A DNA stretch of 64,000 nucleotides from positions 1-64,000 of the forward strand of contig CBDCMH010000013.1 of assembly GCA_965218935.1 (NCBI GenBank), in the 5' to 3' direction. The translations under genes and the position numbers were made by a program. This document shows, in pieces, positions 44,298 to 53,037 of the stretch. Numbering within the stretch: the stretch's first letter is position 1; each line of letters begins with the position of its first letter. The notes below the pieces were generated by a model. The model worked only from the letters and a program-made list of their open reading frames with translations. It was not told the DNA's origin and searched no databases. This DNA is from JADFOI01 sp965218935. Lineage in GTDB: Bacteria > Acidobacteriota > UBA6911 > RPQK01 > JADFOI01.

Positions 44298-45403
44298 TAA
44301 AGCTTCATGGGCATCAGCACGTATTGGTGAAGGTAATCCCCTTTTGGCTTGGGTTTCAAAAGGCCCTGGGTCTCCTCATCGCGGAGCTCAAGCGTAATCT
44401 CTTCACTCTCCAATCCCGAGAGAAAATCGAGCAGATATTGGGCATTAAATCCAATCCCCACCGATTCCCCTTTGTAGATGGCAGGCAGGCTCTCCTTTGC
44501 TTCCCCGACCTCTGCCCCACTGGAATGAATGTCCAGTTGGTTCTCTTTGACCGACAGACGGACTGCGTGTGATTCTTCATCGGCCATAACGGACACCCGC
44601 TTGAGGGCATCAGCGAACTCACGGGTCTTCAATACGACTTGCTTGTCATTCTCCTGGGGGATGACCATATCGTAGTTCGGAAATTGTCCCGTCAGTAAGC
44701 GCGAAACCAGCAGTCTTTCGCCAACCCTGAAAAAAAGGTGATTTTCGCTGCTTCCAAATTCAATGCTGGGAACATCCTCCGCCGTCAATTTGCTCAGCTC
44801 TGTGAGGGTCTTCTTGGGAATCAGAACCTTCTTTTCTTCTTCCAGCCCCGCAATTTCCACTTTGCGCGAGACGAAAACCAGCCGATGCCCATCTGTGGAC
44901 ACCAGAGTGATGTGTCCCGGGTTAAGGATCATTAAGGCCCCATTCAGGGTGTAGCGGGATTCTTCCTGGGTAATCGCAAAAATGCAGCTTGCGCTCATGT
45001 AGTGGAGGGGCCGAGCGGGTAAAGCAATGGACTTGGTGTCCACGGAAGGAATTTCTGGAAAATTGTCCTTGGCCAGACTTGCGATCTTGAATCTGGACCT
45101 CTCGCATGTCACCTGAATCCAGTTTTGGCCGTCGCTCTTGAAATGAATATCTGCTTCTGGGAGAAACCGAACGATGTCAAACAGCTTGCGGGCAGAAACA
45201 GCCAGCGCTCCTGCCACTTTGATTTTGGCGGGACAGGTGCACTGAACCGTAACATCCAGATCCGTTGCGGTCACCACTAAGGTATTGGCCGTCGTTTCCA
45301 GCAAAAGATTGGAAAGAATAGGAACGGTGGTCTTTCTCTCTACGCCCCCTTGTGCATACTGGAGTTCCCGAAACAACTCCGCTTTCTTCACCACAAAATC
45401 CAC
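44297..45403 (-). CDS. dnaN: DNA polymerase III beta clamp
   Basis: 368 residues from GTG 45403, preceded by AAGGAAGTGAG; an in-frame TTG 24 bp upstream contains the ribosome binding site itself and is rejected. Three clamp domains are seen: KTTVPILSNLLLE near 25, YTLNGALMILNPGHITLVST near 150, GQFPNYDMVIPQEN near 250, and the C-terminal YVLMPMKL typical of the clamp. It is 9-33 bp from dnaA, a classic dnaA-dnaN pair. Its TAG stop is TA plus the first G of a small repeat remnant. Confidence 0.97.
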   Translation of the reverse strand: MDFVVKKAELFRELQYAQGGVERKTTVPILSNLLLETTANTLVVTATDLDVTVQCTCPAKIKVAGALAVSARKLFDIVRFLPEADIHFKSDGQNWIQVTCERSRFKIASLAKDNFPEIPSVDTKSIALPARPLHYMSASCIFAITQEESRYTLNGALMILNPGHITLVSTDGHRLVFVSRKVEIAGLEEEKKVLIPKKTLTELSKLTAEDVPSIEFGSSENHLFFRVGERLLVSRLLTGQFPNYDMVIPQENDKQVVLKTREFADALKRVSVMADEESHAVRLSVKENQLDIHSSGAEVGEAKESLPAIYKGESVGIGFNAQYLLDFLSGLESEEITLELRDEETQGLLKPKPKGDYLHQYVLMPMKL

Positions 45404-45435
45404 AGTAATCTCACTTCCTTTCTGCAATCATCCGC

Positions 45436-46764
45436 TCATCGGATTGTGTTCACCAGCTTGCTTAACGTGCTCTCGAACTTGGGATCCTTGTTGCGCTTAC
45501 CCTCGATCTTACGGATCGAGTGAAGAACCGTTGTATGGTGTTTCCCCCCGAACTCCTTGCCGATCTGAGGCAACGAACTCTCGGTCAGTTCCCGGCACAA
45601 AAACATGGCCATTTGACGGGGCTCAGCAACCCGCCGAGAATTATTCTTCGCCTTGAGTTCCGCAACTTTCAAGGAGTAGTGATCGGCTACCACCTTCTGA
45701 ATACCCTCGATGGAGATCACACGAGTATTGTTTTCGGCCAGGTTCTTGAGAACCTCCTGGGCCAGGGAAAGAGTGATCCTCTCTCCGGTCAAGCTGCTGT
45801 AAGCCACCAGCCTTACCAGGGAACCTTCCAATTCTCGAACATTCGATTTTACGTTCTTGGCGATGAAATAAACCACATCATCAGCCAGGCTCACATTTTC
45901 GAATTCCGCCTTCTTGCGCAGTATGGCAACTTTTGTCTCTACATCGGGAGGTTGCATATCCGCGATCAAACCCCATTCAAAACGACTGTGCAGCCGTTCC
46001 TCCAAAGTGGGGATCTCTCTGGGTGGACAATCGCTGGTCATGACAATCTGCTTCTGAGAATCATATAAGGCGTTGAAGGTATGAAAGAACTCCTCCTGGG
46101 TTCGCTCTTTGCCCGCCAGAAATTGAATGTCATCGATCAAAAGCACATCGATATTACGATACTTGTCTCTGAATTGGATGGTTTTATCGTAGCGGATGGC
46201 GTTGATCAACTCATTCATAAAATGCTCAGAGGAGATATACATGAGCCGAGTCTGTGGAGCTTGAGCCTTAATGCAATGCCCCATAGCGTGCATCAGGTGA
46301 GTTTTTCCCAATCCCACGGCTCCATAAATGAAAAAGGGGTTGTAGGCCTTGGCAGGTTGCTCCGCCACAGCAACCGCAGCCAGATGGGCAAACTTATTGC
46401 AAAACCCCACCACAAAACGACTGAAGGTGTACTTACTATTGAGGCGCCAGTGGGCGGCATCCGGACAAGGTTCTTTGAGGGCCGCTGCAAAGCGGGTTTC
46501 ACTCACTCCCTGTTCCCCTGAATCGTCGTCGGCCACGAAGGAAACCCTGAAGTCCTCAAGTTTCAGTTCAGACAGCGACGCCTGAATGACTTCCAAGTAA
46601 TTCTCCGCGAGCCAATATTTGAAGTGTTTATTGGGGACCTGAACAAAAAGTCTCTTCTTGCCAAGATCCTCTCTCTGGAGAACGGTAGGCTTAAACCATA
46701 TGTCAAAGTTCTGATGAGAAACTCGCTTTTCAATACACGACAGAACACTCTCCCAGAGCTCCAT
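45436..46764 (-). CDS. dnaA: Chromosomal replication initiator DnaA
   Basis: 442 residues from ATG 46764, preceded by GGGGGAG; ten upstream codons are also open but lack a site. Domain I (ELWESVLSCIEKRVSHQNF), AAA+ domain with Walker A GAVGLGKTHLMHA near 150 and Walker B VLLIDDIQFLAG near 212, domain IV with the DnaA-box-binding signature EFGGKHHTTVLHSIRKIE near 405. It binds and opens oriC. Upstream are repeat A5 and a candidate origin, so its promoter must lie in or beyond the repeat. Confidence 0.98.
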   Translation of the reverse strand: MELWESVLSCIEKRVSHQNFDIWFKPTVLQREDLGKKRLFVQVPNKHFKYWLAENYLEVIQASLSELKLEDFRVSFVADDDSGEQGVSETRFAAALKEPCPDAAHWRLNSKYTFSRFVVGFCNKFAHLAAVAVAEQPAKAYNPFFIYGAVGLGKTHLMHAMGHCIKAQAPQTRLMYISSEHFMNELINAIRYDKTIQFRDKYRNIDVLLIDDIQFLAGKERTQEEFFHTFNALYDSQKQIVMTSDCPPREIPTLEERLHSRFEWGLIADMQPPDVETKVAILRKKAEFENVSLADDVVYFIAKNVKSNVRELEGSLVRLVAYSSLTGERITLSLAQEVLKNLAENNTRVISIEGIQKVVADHYSLKVAELKAKNNSRRVAEPRQMAMFLCRELTESSLPQIGKEFGGKHHTTVLHSIRKIEGKRNKDPKFESTLSKLVNTIR

Positions 46765-46825
46765 AGTTCTCCCCCTGTTCCCAAATCCAGGCAAATCCCC
46801 TGCAAACTGGACCCCTTTGGACCTA

Positions 46826-46961
46826 GCCCGGATGATGCATAGATTCTCTACCGCAGCGACGAAATCATCCGCCCCCGGCCCGTGTATAAGAGTTCGGGGA
46901 CAGGCCCCGAATTCGGGGAGAATACCTGGGCCTGTCCCCGAACTCTATGCACACTCCGAGC
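46826..46961. repeat. TA-flanked element A5 with inner D-type palindrome
   Basis: A 136-bp family A element directly upstream of dnaA, with TA at 46824-46825 and 46962-46963. Outer ends are GCCCGGATGATGCATAGA and TATGCACACTCCGAGC. Its middle (46889-46946) is a separate strong palindrome, AGAGTTCGGGGACAGGCCC against GGGCCTGTCCCCGAACTCT. The same inner motif forms the hairpin at 62178-62224. Confidence 0.8.
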
Positions 46962-46969
46962 TAGTGGAG

Positions 46970-47210
46970 CCCGCATCAATTCCCACAACAATTTCCACAG
47001 ATGTGGAAAACCCTTCGCTTTCCTTTGTGAGAGTGTGCCCGGGAAATTAAAGCTACCACGAGGTTCAATGAGCTTCAATGAATTTTAGGAGAAACAGAGC
47101 TATGAAAATCCCTCCAGCCGTTTCCTTCAAGCCCAGAGAGCCTTACGGCCCATTTCGAAACTTTTTTCTTCAGAAAATTCTTTAGGAATTGTGAAGCTTG
47201 AGCATATTCC
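46970..47210. other. Candidate replication origin (oriC)
   Basis: Upstream of dnaA. TTTCCACAGATGTGGAAAA at 46992-47010 is an inverted pair of DnaA-box-like sites; the minus-strand TTTTCCACA fits TTWTNCACA exactly, and a weaker ATTCCCACA lies at 46979. A fairly AT-rich tract follows (about 47135-47205). Gene direction supports an origin nearby: core genes to the left run on minus and those from 50.4 kb on run on plus. Only two good boxes are seen, so the call is tentative. Confidence 0.4.
47102..47185 (+). other. Possible 27-residue open frame
   Basis: ATG with AGGAGA nine or ten bases upstream, then MKIPPAVSFKPREPYGPF and a basic-aromatic tail before TAG. It matches no family I know and is not L34. 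It lies inside the candidate origin region, so it may be chance. The gap 46765-47331 otherwise holds only A5 and the origin candidate. Confidence 0.2.
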
Positions 47211-47331
47211 CTTTCCGCAAGCGGACTTGCAGAAAAGATCCACCGTTGGAGAAGGGAAATCCCGGATTCGAGCGTTGTGCCTTTTGATGTTTTTACCGTT
47301 TTGGGTGTTTACGCACCCTCACGAGGCGACA

Positions 47332-47820
47332 CTAATCGTCGGCACGAAAGTGAGGGGAAAGTTTGTCGTAGGTTGTTTCCAGTTCTTCGGGGATCACCCG
47401 GGTCTGCCCGATCACAGAAACAAAGTTGGCGTCTCCTTCCCAGCGCGGAACAATATGGAGGTGCAGATGGCCGGCAACGCCAGCCCCCGCGCTTTTCCCC
47501 ACATTGAAGCCCACATTGAAGCCATCGGGCTGGTAGGCTTCTTGTAAAACGTGCTCGCACTGACGGGCCACTGCCATCATCTCGCTCAATTCGGCAGGTG
47601 ATGCGTCACTGAGTGTGGCGACATGCCTGTGGAGAACGACCAGCAAATGGCCTGTGGTGTAAGGGAAGCGATTCAGAGCGAGAAAAGTATGTTCCTTGCG
47701 AAGAAGGACGAAACTTCGTCGATTTTCACTTGTGGAGGAAAGAAGGCAAAAAATGCAGTTCGCTTCCTGGCGGTCCGAGGAGAGGTAGTGGAAGCGCCAG
47801 GGAGTCCATAGGTGATCCAT
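47332..47820 (-). CDS. HIT-family hydrolase
   Basis: 162 residues. LWTPWRFHYLSS and CIFC near 22 followed by AGHLHLHIVPRW near 118: the His-x-His-x-His triad with the WxPWR N-terminus typical of the Ap4A phosphorylase-like branch of the HIT superfamily. It would cleave dinucleoside polyphosphates or nucleoside phosphoramidates. It directly follows the HU/IHF gene, its ATG overlapping or abutting that stop, so rpsA-HU-HIT is one unit. Confidence 0.88.
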   Translation of the reverse strand: MDHLWTPWRFHYLSSDRQEANCIFCLLSSTSENRRSFVLLRKEHTFLALNRFPYTTGHLLVVLHRHVATLSDASPAELSEMMAVARQCEHVLQEAYQPDGFNVGFNVGKSAGAGVAGHLHLHIVPRWEGDANFVSVIGQTRVIPEELETTYDKLSPHFRADD

Positions 47821-48102
47821 CTAGGAGTTAATCAGTTCCCTCAGATCCTTCCCAGGCTTAAAGTAGGGAACCTTCTTGGCGGGAACAAAGACCTTCTCGC
47901 CGGTTTTCGGGTTGCGGCCCTCCCGGGAAGATCTTTCCCGAAGCCGAAAACTGCCGAAGCCCCGGAGTTCCACTTTACCGCCGTCTTTGAGTGATCCGAC
48001 GATGCTATCCAAGACCGCTTGAACAATTGCCTCTGCGTCTTTCTTGCTCAAATCCGAATTTTTGGCTACCTCGTCAATAAGGTCAGCTTTCGTCATCGTC
48101 AT
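47821..48102 (-). CDS. HU/IHF-family DNA-binding protein
   Basis: 93 residues. TKADLIDEVAKNSDLSKKDA, VELRGFGSFRLRER and GRNPKTGEKVFVPAKKVPYF are the helix pair, the saddle and the DNA-embracing arm of HU/IHF proteins. The arm ends with a Pro-containing PKTGE that bends DNA. Position directly after rpsA is the ihfB position in many proteobacteria. ATG 48102 or 48096 are possible starts; the gene overlaps rpsA by about 20 bp. It may also assist DnaA at the nearby origin. Confidence 0.93.
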   Translation of the reverse strand: MTMTKADLIDEVAKNSDLSKKDAEAIVQAVLDSIVGSLKDGGKVELRGFGSFRLRERSSREGRNPKTGEKVFVPAKKVPYFKPGKDLRELINS

Positions 48103-49891
48103 CTCCTTCTACCTGCTCGGCCTTCTTTTTCAATTGACCTAACTGCTCACCGGCAATTTCCCCGATGGAAGTTGTTGCGACTTCGGGCTTATAGGCCCAA
48201 CCCTCTTCTCTTTCAGAATCCTCCGTCAACGCCTTCACAGACAAACCGATTCTGCGTTCCAACAAATTGAGCTTAATGATCTTCACATCCAGTTCCTGCC
48301 CAACCTGAAAATGGTCCTCTGGATTGTCGATGTGTTCCTCCGCCAGTTCGGATACGTGGCAAAGCCCTTCAATGCCATCGCTCAACTCGACAAAGACCCC
48401 AAAACTGGTCAACCGGACGATCTTTCCATGTACCACATCCCCAATCTGGTGCTGAGAGAAAAAGTCCTCCCACTTGTCTGGCTCAAGCTGCTTGATCCCG
48501 AGAGACAAGCGCTGATTTTCCGCGTCCATGTTGAGGACCACAGCACTGACTTCTTCACCCTTTTGCACGACTTCCGCGGGGTGCTGCACTTTCTTGGTCC
48601 AACTGAGATCAGAAATATGGACCAGCCCCTCAATTCCTTCCTCTACCTCGATAAAGGCACCAAAGTCGGTCAGGTTTCGAACCTTCCCCGTGACGATTGA
48701 GTTAATCGCGTATTTTTCTTCAATGGAATCCCAAGGGTTGGGCTCAGTCTGTTTCATCCCCAACGAGATTCGGCGGGCGCCAGCATCAATGTCTAGAACA
48801 ATCGTCTCCACCTCATCCCCCACGCTCAAAAGCTTGGATGGATGCTTAATGCGCCTATTCCAAGTCATCTCGGAGATATGGATCAACCCTTCGATTCCCT
48901 CCTCAAGCTCCACAAAAGCCCCGTAGTCGGTCAGGCTCACCACTTTCGCCTTCACTCGGGAACTTCTCACGTAGCGCTCTATGGCGCTGAGCCAGGGGTC
49001 CTCACTCAGCTGCTTGGATCCGAGAGAAACTTTCTCTTCCAGTCGATCAAACTTCAGGATCTTGACCTCGATCTCATCTCCAACTCTGAATAAATCCGAT
49101 GGGTGGTTCACTCGCCCCCAAGACATATCGGTGATATGCAACAGTCCATCGATACCTCCCAAGTCCACGAAAGCTCCGTAGTCGGTAATATTCTTGACGA
49201 TTCCGGAAACGACTTTTCCTTCCTCCAAGTCTTTGAGGGTGATCTCTTTCAATTTGAAGTGCTCTTCTTCCAGCACCGCCTTCCGAGAGAGTACGATGTT
49301 GCCTCTACGCCGGTTCACTTTGATGACACGCATGCGCAGCTCCTGGCCGCACCAGCTGTCCAAATTCCTGCTTGGTTGAAGATCGACCTGGGAACCGGGC
49401 AGAAACGCCCTCACTCCAACATCTACTGCCAATCCACCTTTGACCCGCTCGATGACGCGTCCGGTGATGATCGACTCGTCTTGATAGACCTTCTCAAGCG
49501 CATCCCAGACTTTCATCCGTTCTGCCTTCTGCCGAGACACGACGACATGGCCATGCTTATCTTCTGTACGCTCTAGAAGTACGTCCACCTTGTCTCCCGG
49601 TTTGATCTCCAGATTGCCGGCATCATCACGGAATTCGTCCAAAGAGATTCGTCCTTCCGACTTGAACCCCACGTCTACAACCACGTGAGATTCGGAAACC
49701 TTCAACACCGTTCCGGACACAACTGCACCCTCGGAGATATTCTTGAAACTGTGGTTGTATGCCTCCAACATCTCTTCGTAGTTAACGTCTTTGGGGCTTT
49801 CAATTAAAGGGGATTCGGCCATAGGGCTTTCCGCATTTTTTACCTCGGGGGTGGCTTGTCCCTCCTCCGCCTTTCCCCCAGCTACAGACAT
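48083..49891 (-). CDS. rpsA: 30S ribosomal protein S1
   Basis: 602 residues with six S1 RNA-binding repeats at about 55, 135, 220, 305, 390 and 475 (for example VKNITDYGAFVDLGGIDGLL, VRNLTDFGAFIEVEEGIEGL). The N-terminal 40 residues are Pro/Glu-rich and variable. It binds mRNA to the ribosome. TGAGGAGG precedes the ATG. Downstream genes HU/IHF and HIT are co-transcribed. Confidence 0.97.
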   Translation of the reverse strand: MSVAGGKAEEGQATPEVKNAESPMAESPLIESPKDVNYEEMLEAYNHSFKNISEGAVVSGTVLKVSESHVVVDVGFKSEGRISLDEFRDDAGNLEIKPGDKVDVLLERTEDKHGHVVVSRQKAERMKVWDALEKVYQDESIITGRVIERVKGGLAVDVGVRAFLPGSQVDLQPSRNLDSWCGQELRMRVIKVNRRRGNIVLSRKAVLEEEHFKLKEITLKDLEEGKVVSGIVKNITDYGAFVDLGGIDGLLHITDMSWGRVNHPSDLFRVGDEIEVKILKFDRLEEKVSLGSKQLSEDPWLSAIERYVRSSRVKAKVVSLTDYGAFVELEEGIEGLIHISEMTWNRRIKHPSKLLSVGDEVETIVLDIDAGARRISLGMKQTEPNPWDSIEEKYAINSIVTGKVRNLTDFGAFIEVEEGIEGLVHISDLSWTKKVQHPAEVVQKGEEVSAVVLNMDAENQRLSLGIKQLEPDKWEDFFSQHQIGDVVHGKIVRLTSFGVFVELSDGIEGLCHVSELAEEHIDNPEDHFQVGQELDVKIIKLNLLERRIGLSVKALTEDSEREEGWAYKPEVATTSIGEIAGEQLGQLKKKAEQVEGDDDDES

Positions 49892-50432
49892 TCAAGCCTC
49901 CTCAAAAAACACTCTCGTCTGTGAGAGCGCCAGCGGCATGCATGCAGCAACCGACAAGGGATCTCCCTCCATTCAAGTGTGTAGGGTAATTCACCGATTT
50001 GGGAGCAAGGGGTAAACGAGTCCTCCCCGCCGGCCTTACTGAACTCTGGATCAGACAACGTCTATAGCATCCCCTCGCCGAAAGATTTGAGTAGCAATTT
50101 ATACCGCTTCTCATACTCTCGCCACCAAAGGCTTGTCAAGCTATAAGGCCCATGAAGCGCCAGTAACAGGCGGGAGATCCATCGATTTGTTGCGGCTATC
50201 AAAAACGGTTTGCGGCTGCAATTTTCGAGATCCCCTTCGAAAGGGGATGGGTCGACTTTAGCGTTCACCTTTTGATAAACTACTACCCTTACGGTGCCAC
50301 CCATCGGTTGATCCGCTTGAAACCAGCGAGCTTTCGGATCGCTGTGTAAAGGGTATACCGTGATCATTTACTTGGTTTTCCATGCTAGCCGGGATTATGC
50401 ATAGTCCTGTCTAACTAGAGGGAGTCTATGTT
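49892..50432. other. Intergenic region between rpsA and rpmE
   Basis: Divergent gap of 541 bp. It contains a 101-codon minus-strand frame (50062-50367) without ribosome binding site or recognisable family; I regard it as doubtful. The remnant A6 lies near the right side. No clear promoter hexamers, DnaA boxes or known leader element could be identified, although an S1 autoregulatory leader would be expected close to 49.9 kb. Confidence 0.4.
50388..50411. repeat. Minimal family A remnant A6
   Basis: GCCGGGATTATGCATAGT followed by CCTGTC, bounded by TA at 50386-50387 and 50412-50413. Only the left end of a family A element is left. It lies 22 bp upstream of the rpmE ATG. Confidence 0.5.
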
Positions 50433-50657
50433 ATGAAGAGTGATATTCACCTCCAGTATGAGACGGTGGCGGTGAGCTGTGCCTGCGGGAATCAGTGGGA
50501 AACGCGCTCCACGAAATCTGGAGAGATCCGCCTGGAGATTTGCTCCGAATGTCATCCCTTTTTCACCGGCAAGCAGAAACTGGTTGACACCGCAGGAAGG
50601 GTCGAGCGGTTTCGCAAAAAATACGCAAAGGGCAAGACAAGGGGCCTACCGGGCTAA
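50433..50657 (+). CDS. rpmE: 50S ribosomal protein L31
   Basis: 74 residues. MKSDIHLQYETVAVSCACGN then LEICSECHPFFTGKQKLVDT: the zinc-binding (C+) form of bL31, with Cys in CAC and CSEC. It is followed after 12 bp by prfA, the normal neighbour, and lies in a rpmE-prfA-prmC translation operon. Confidence 0.96.
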   Translation: MKSDIHLQYETVAVSCACGNQWETRSTKSGEIRLEICSECHPFFTGKQKLVDTAGRVERFRKKYAKGKTRGLPG

Positions 50658-50669
50658 TCTCCTCTTCTT

Positions 50670-51743
50670 ATGTTTCAGAAACTTCAAGCACTTGAAGAAA
50701 GGTATGAAGAGCTCTCGCAAATGCTGGGAGATGCGGACCTGATTGCAGTCCAGGAGAAGTATCGTAAGACGGCTCAGGCCCATGCAGAACTCCAGGAGGT
50801 CGTGGACAAATTCCGAGAGTACAAATCGATCTCACAAGAAATCGCTGGAACGAAAGGGCTTCTGGAAGAGGAACAGGATGAGGAACTTCTGGAGATGGCT
50901 CGCCAGGAGTTTCAGAAGCTGGAGGAGCAAAAGGCGAGCTGCGAAGAGGAGCTCAAGCTGCTTCTCCTTCCCAAAGACCCCAACGACACCAGAAACGTCA
51001 TCCTGGAGATCCGGGCCGGCACGGGAGGAGATGAAGCCACTCTTTTTGCACAGGGAATCTTTCGGATGTATTCGCGATACGCCGAGCGCAACAATTGGAC
51101 CGTCGAAGTACTTTCGGCTCATCACTCCTCGGTAAGTGGATTCAAGGAAATTATCGCCACGATCGAGGGGGAAAATGTCTACAGCCGGCTTAAGTACGAA
51201 AGCGGCGTTCATCGCGTGCAGCGGGTTCCCGAAACCGAAACACAGGGCCGCCTGCATACCTCAGCTGTCACTGTGGCCGTCCTTCCGGAGATCGACGAAG
51301 TCGATATTCACGTTGACCCGAAGGAACTCCGAATCGACACTTACTGCTCCTCAGGTCCTGGTGGTCAATCGGTCAACACGACATACTCCGCCGTGCGCAT
51401 CACCCACATCCCCACCGGAGAAGTGGTGACTTGTCAGGATGAAAAGTCTCAGATCAAGAACAAATCCAAAGCGATGAAGGTCCTGCGTTCCAGGCTTTAC
51501 GAAAAAGCGCTCCAGGAGCAGCAAAGCGAAATTGCCGAAAAGCGACGGGCTATGGTGGGAAGCGGCGACCGCAGCGAGAAAATTCGAACCTACAATTACC
51601 CACAGAGTCGGGTTACGGACCATCGACTCGGCCTGAGCCTACATCAGCTCACAGCCATTATGGACGGCAGCTTGGATACGATCGTTGACGCCTTAATCAC
51701 ATCTGAGCGAACAGAGCTTTTGAGGGATCAAAAAATCGCCTGA
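50670..51743 (+). CDS. prfA: Peptide chain release factor 1
   Basis: 357 residues; it recognises UAG and UAA codons. N-terminal coiled-coil domain to about 100, then LEIRAGTGGDEATLF near 112, the anticodon-like region near 190, and SGPGGQSVNTTYSAVRI with the peptidyl-hydrolysis GGQ near 230. Length is standard. RF1 is the factor that must read the TAG stops generated by the repeat elements in this genome. Confidence 0.97.
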   Translation: MFQKLQALEERYEELSQMLGDADLIAVQEKYRKTAQAHAELQEVVDKFREYKSISQEIAGTKGLLEEEQDEELLEMARQEFQKLEEQKASCEEELKLLLLPKDPNDTRNVILEIRAGTGGDEATLFAQGIFRMYSRYAERNNWTVEVLSAHHSSVSGFKEIIATIEGENVYSRLKYESGVHRVQRVPETETQGRLHTSAVTVAVLPEIDEVDIHVDPKELRIDTYCSSGPGGQSVNTTYSAVRITHIPTGEVVTCQDEKSQIKNKSKAMKVLRSRLYEKALQEQQSEIAEKRRAMVGSGDRSEKIRTYNYPQSRVTDHRLGLSLHQLTAIMDGSLDTIVDALITSERTELLRDQKIA

Positions 51744-51765
51744 TTGTGGGACTCTGGAAAAGGTC

Positions 51766-52620
51766 GTGACGGTTAAAGAGGCGATCCAGTCTGCAACCGG
51801 TTATCTTGCCCAGCGCCAACTCCGATCCCCTCGCCAAGATGCTGAGCTTCTGGTTGCCTCCGTTCTGCAGCGTGATCGAACGTTCCTTTACACCTACCCG
51901 GAACGTCGGCTTTCCGCAGCACAGAAGCATCTGTTTGGGCAGTGGTTAACCAAGCGAGGCGAGCACTATCCACTGCAATACCTTCGTGGCAAGCAGGAAT
52001 TCTTTGGCCGTGAATTCTCGGTGTGCCCCGGAGTTTTCATCCCCCGACCCGAAACAGAGCTAGTTTTGGAGGCTGCTTTGGCTCTTCTGCGGGAAAGTCC
52101 CGAAGAACAACTATGGGCAGCGGACGTGGGTACGGGGTCCGGTTGCATTGGCATCACGCTGGCCTGCGAAGAACCTCGGGTTGTGATTGCAGCAACAGAT
52201 GTCTCTCCCATTGCTTTAAGTGTGGCTCGCCGCAATGCTGAAAAGCACCGCTGTCTTGACCGAATTGAATTCCGAGAAGGGCAGATACTGAAGCCGGTGA
52301 AAGACCGGCTCGGTTGTTACCACCTGATCGTCTCCAACCCTCCCTATGTGGGCAGGCAGGAGAGAAATCAAGTCGATGTCTCCGTCGACAAACACGAACC
52401 CGGTAAGGCCGTCTATGCCGGAGAATCAGGACAAGAGATTTACAGGGAATTGTTTTCCCAAGCCAAGCGGGGCTTGCGTCCTCATGGGAAATTAGTGGTT
52501 GAATTGGGTCACAATGCCGGTGCCCGGGTTTGCCGGCTGGCTCAAGAAAAGGGTTGGGTTTTGGAAGACCTAAGAAAGGATCTTGCCGCCATGGACCGCT
52601 GTGCGATCTTTAGCGCCTAA
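51766..52620 (+). CDS. prmC: Release factor glutamine methyltransferase
   Basis: 284 residues, GTG start with GGAAAAGG nearby. The N-terminal helical domain (VKEAIQSATGYLAQRQL) is followed by SAM-binding DVGTGSGCIGITLACE near 120 and the diagnostic NPPY motif in LIVSNPPYVGRQE near 190. It methylates the Gln of the GGQ motif in RF1 and RF2. Directly downstream of prfA by 22 bp. Confidence 0.96.
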   Translation: MTVKEAIQSATGYLAQRQLRSPRQDAELLVASVLQRDRTFLYTYPERRLSAAQKHLFGQWLTKRGEHYPLQYLRGKQEFFGREFSVCPGVFIPRPETELVLEAALALLRESPEEQLWAADVGTGSGCIGITLACEEPRVVIAATDVSPIALSVARRNAEKHRCLDRIEFREGQILKPVKDRLGCYHLIVSNPPYVGRQERNQVDVSVDKHEPGKAVYAGESGQEIYRELFSQAKRGLRPHGKLVVELGHNAGARVCRLAQEKGWVLEDLRKDLAAMDRCAIFSA

Positions 52621-52654
52621 TCATTGTTTGATATGGTTACCCCTAGGAGAACCT

Positions 52655-52996
52655 ATGGCGGATTGTATTTTTTGCAAAATAGCTCGAGGCGAACTGCAGT
52701 CTGACATCATTCATGAGGACGATCAGGCAGTGGCGTTTCGGGACATGAACTCGCAGGCTCCAACCCATATCCTGATCATTCCCAAGAAGCATATTCCTAC
52801 GCTTGCTGAAGCTTCCGAACAAGAGGGGGGTCTGTTGGGTCACCTTCTCATGACGGCCCGCCTGGTGGCCGAGGACCAGAACCTCGCATCGGGCTATCGG
52901 GTGGTGATTAACAACGGGGTGGCTGCGGGGCAGACCGTATTTCACATCCACCTTCATTTGCTGGGTGGGCGAACCTTTAATTGGCCTCCAGGATAG
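52655..52996 (+). CDS. Histidine-triad nucleotide-binding protein HinT
   Basis: 113 residues from ATG 52655 with AGGAGA upstream. DCIFCKIARGE at the N-terminus binds zinc in some members; the C-terminal VFHIHLHLLGGR is the HxHxH triad with the usual Gly-Gly-Arg. It is a purine nucleoside phosphoramidase. It is the second HIT protein in the window, distinct from the Ap4A-type at 47.3 kb. Confidence 0.93.
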   Translation: MADCIFCKIARGELQSDIIHEDDQAVAFRDMNSQAPTHILIIPKKHIPTLAEASEQEGGLLGHLLMTARLVAEDQNLASGYRVVINNGVAAGQTVFHIHLHLLGGRTFNWPPG

Positions 52997-53037
52997 CCCG
53001 ATGCTCCTACTCATCATCTTGTACCCAAAGGAGTTCA

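Noticed and set aside
47500..47535. Tandem 12-bp duplication in the HIT gene (GFNVGFNVG)
   Set aside because: Related HIT proteins have a natural G-x-N-x-G-x-N-x-G stretch here, so it is not a recent duplication.
50062..50367. A 101-codon minus-strand frame between rpsA and rpmE
   Set aside because: No ribosome binding site, no recognisable family, and it fills a promoter-bearing divergent gap; likely chance.
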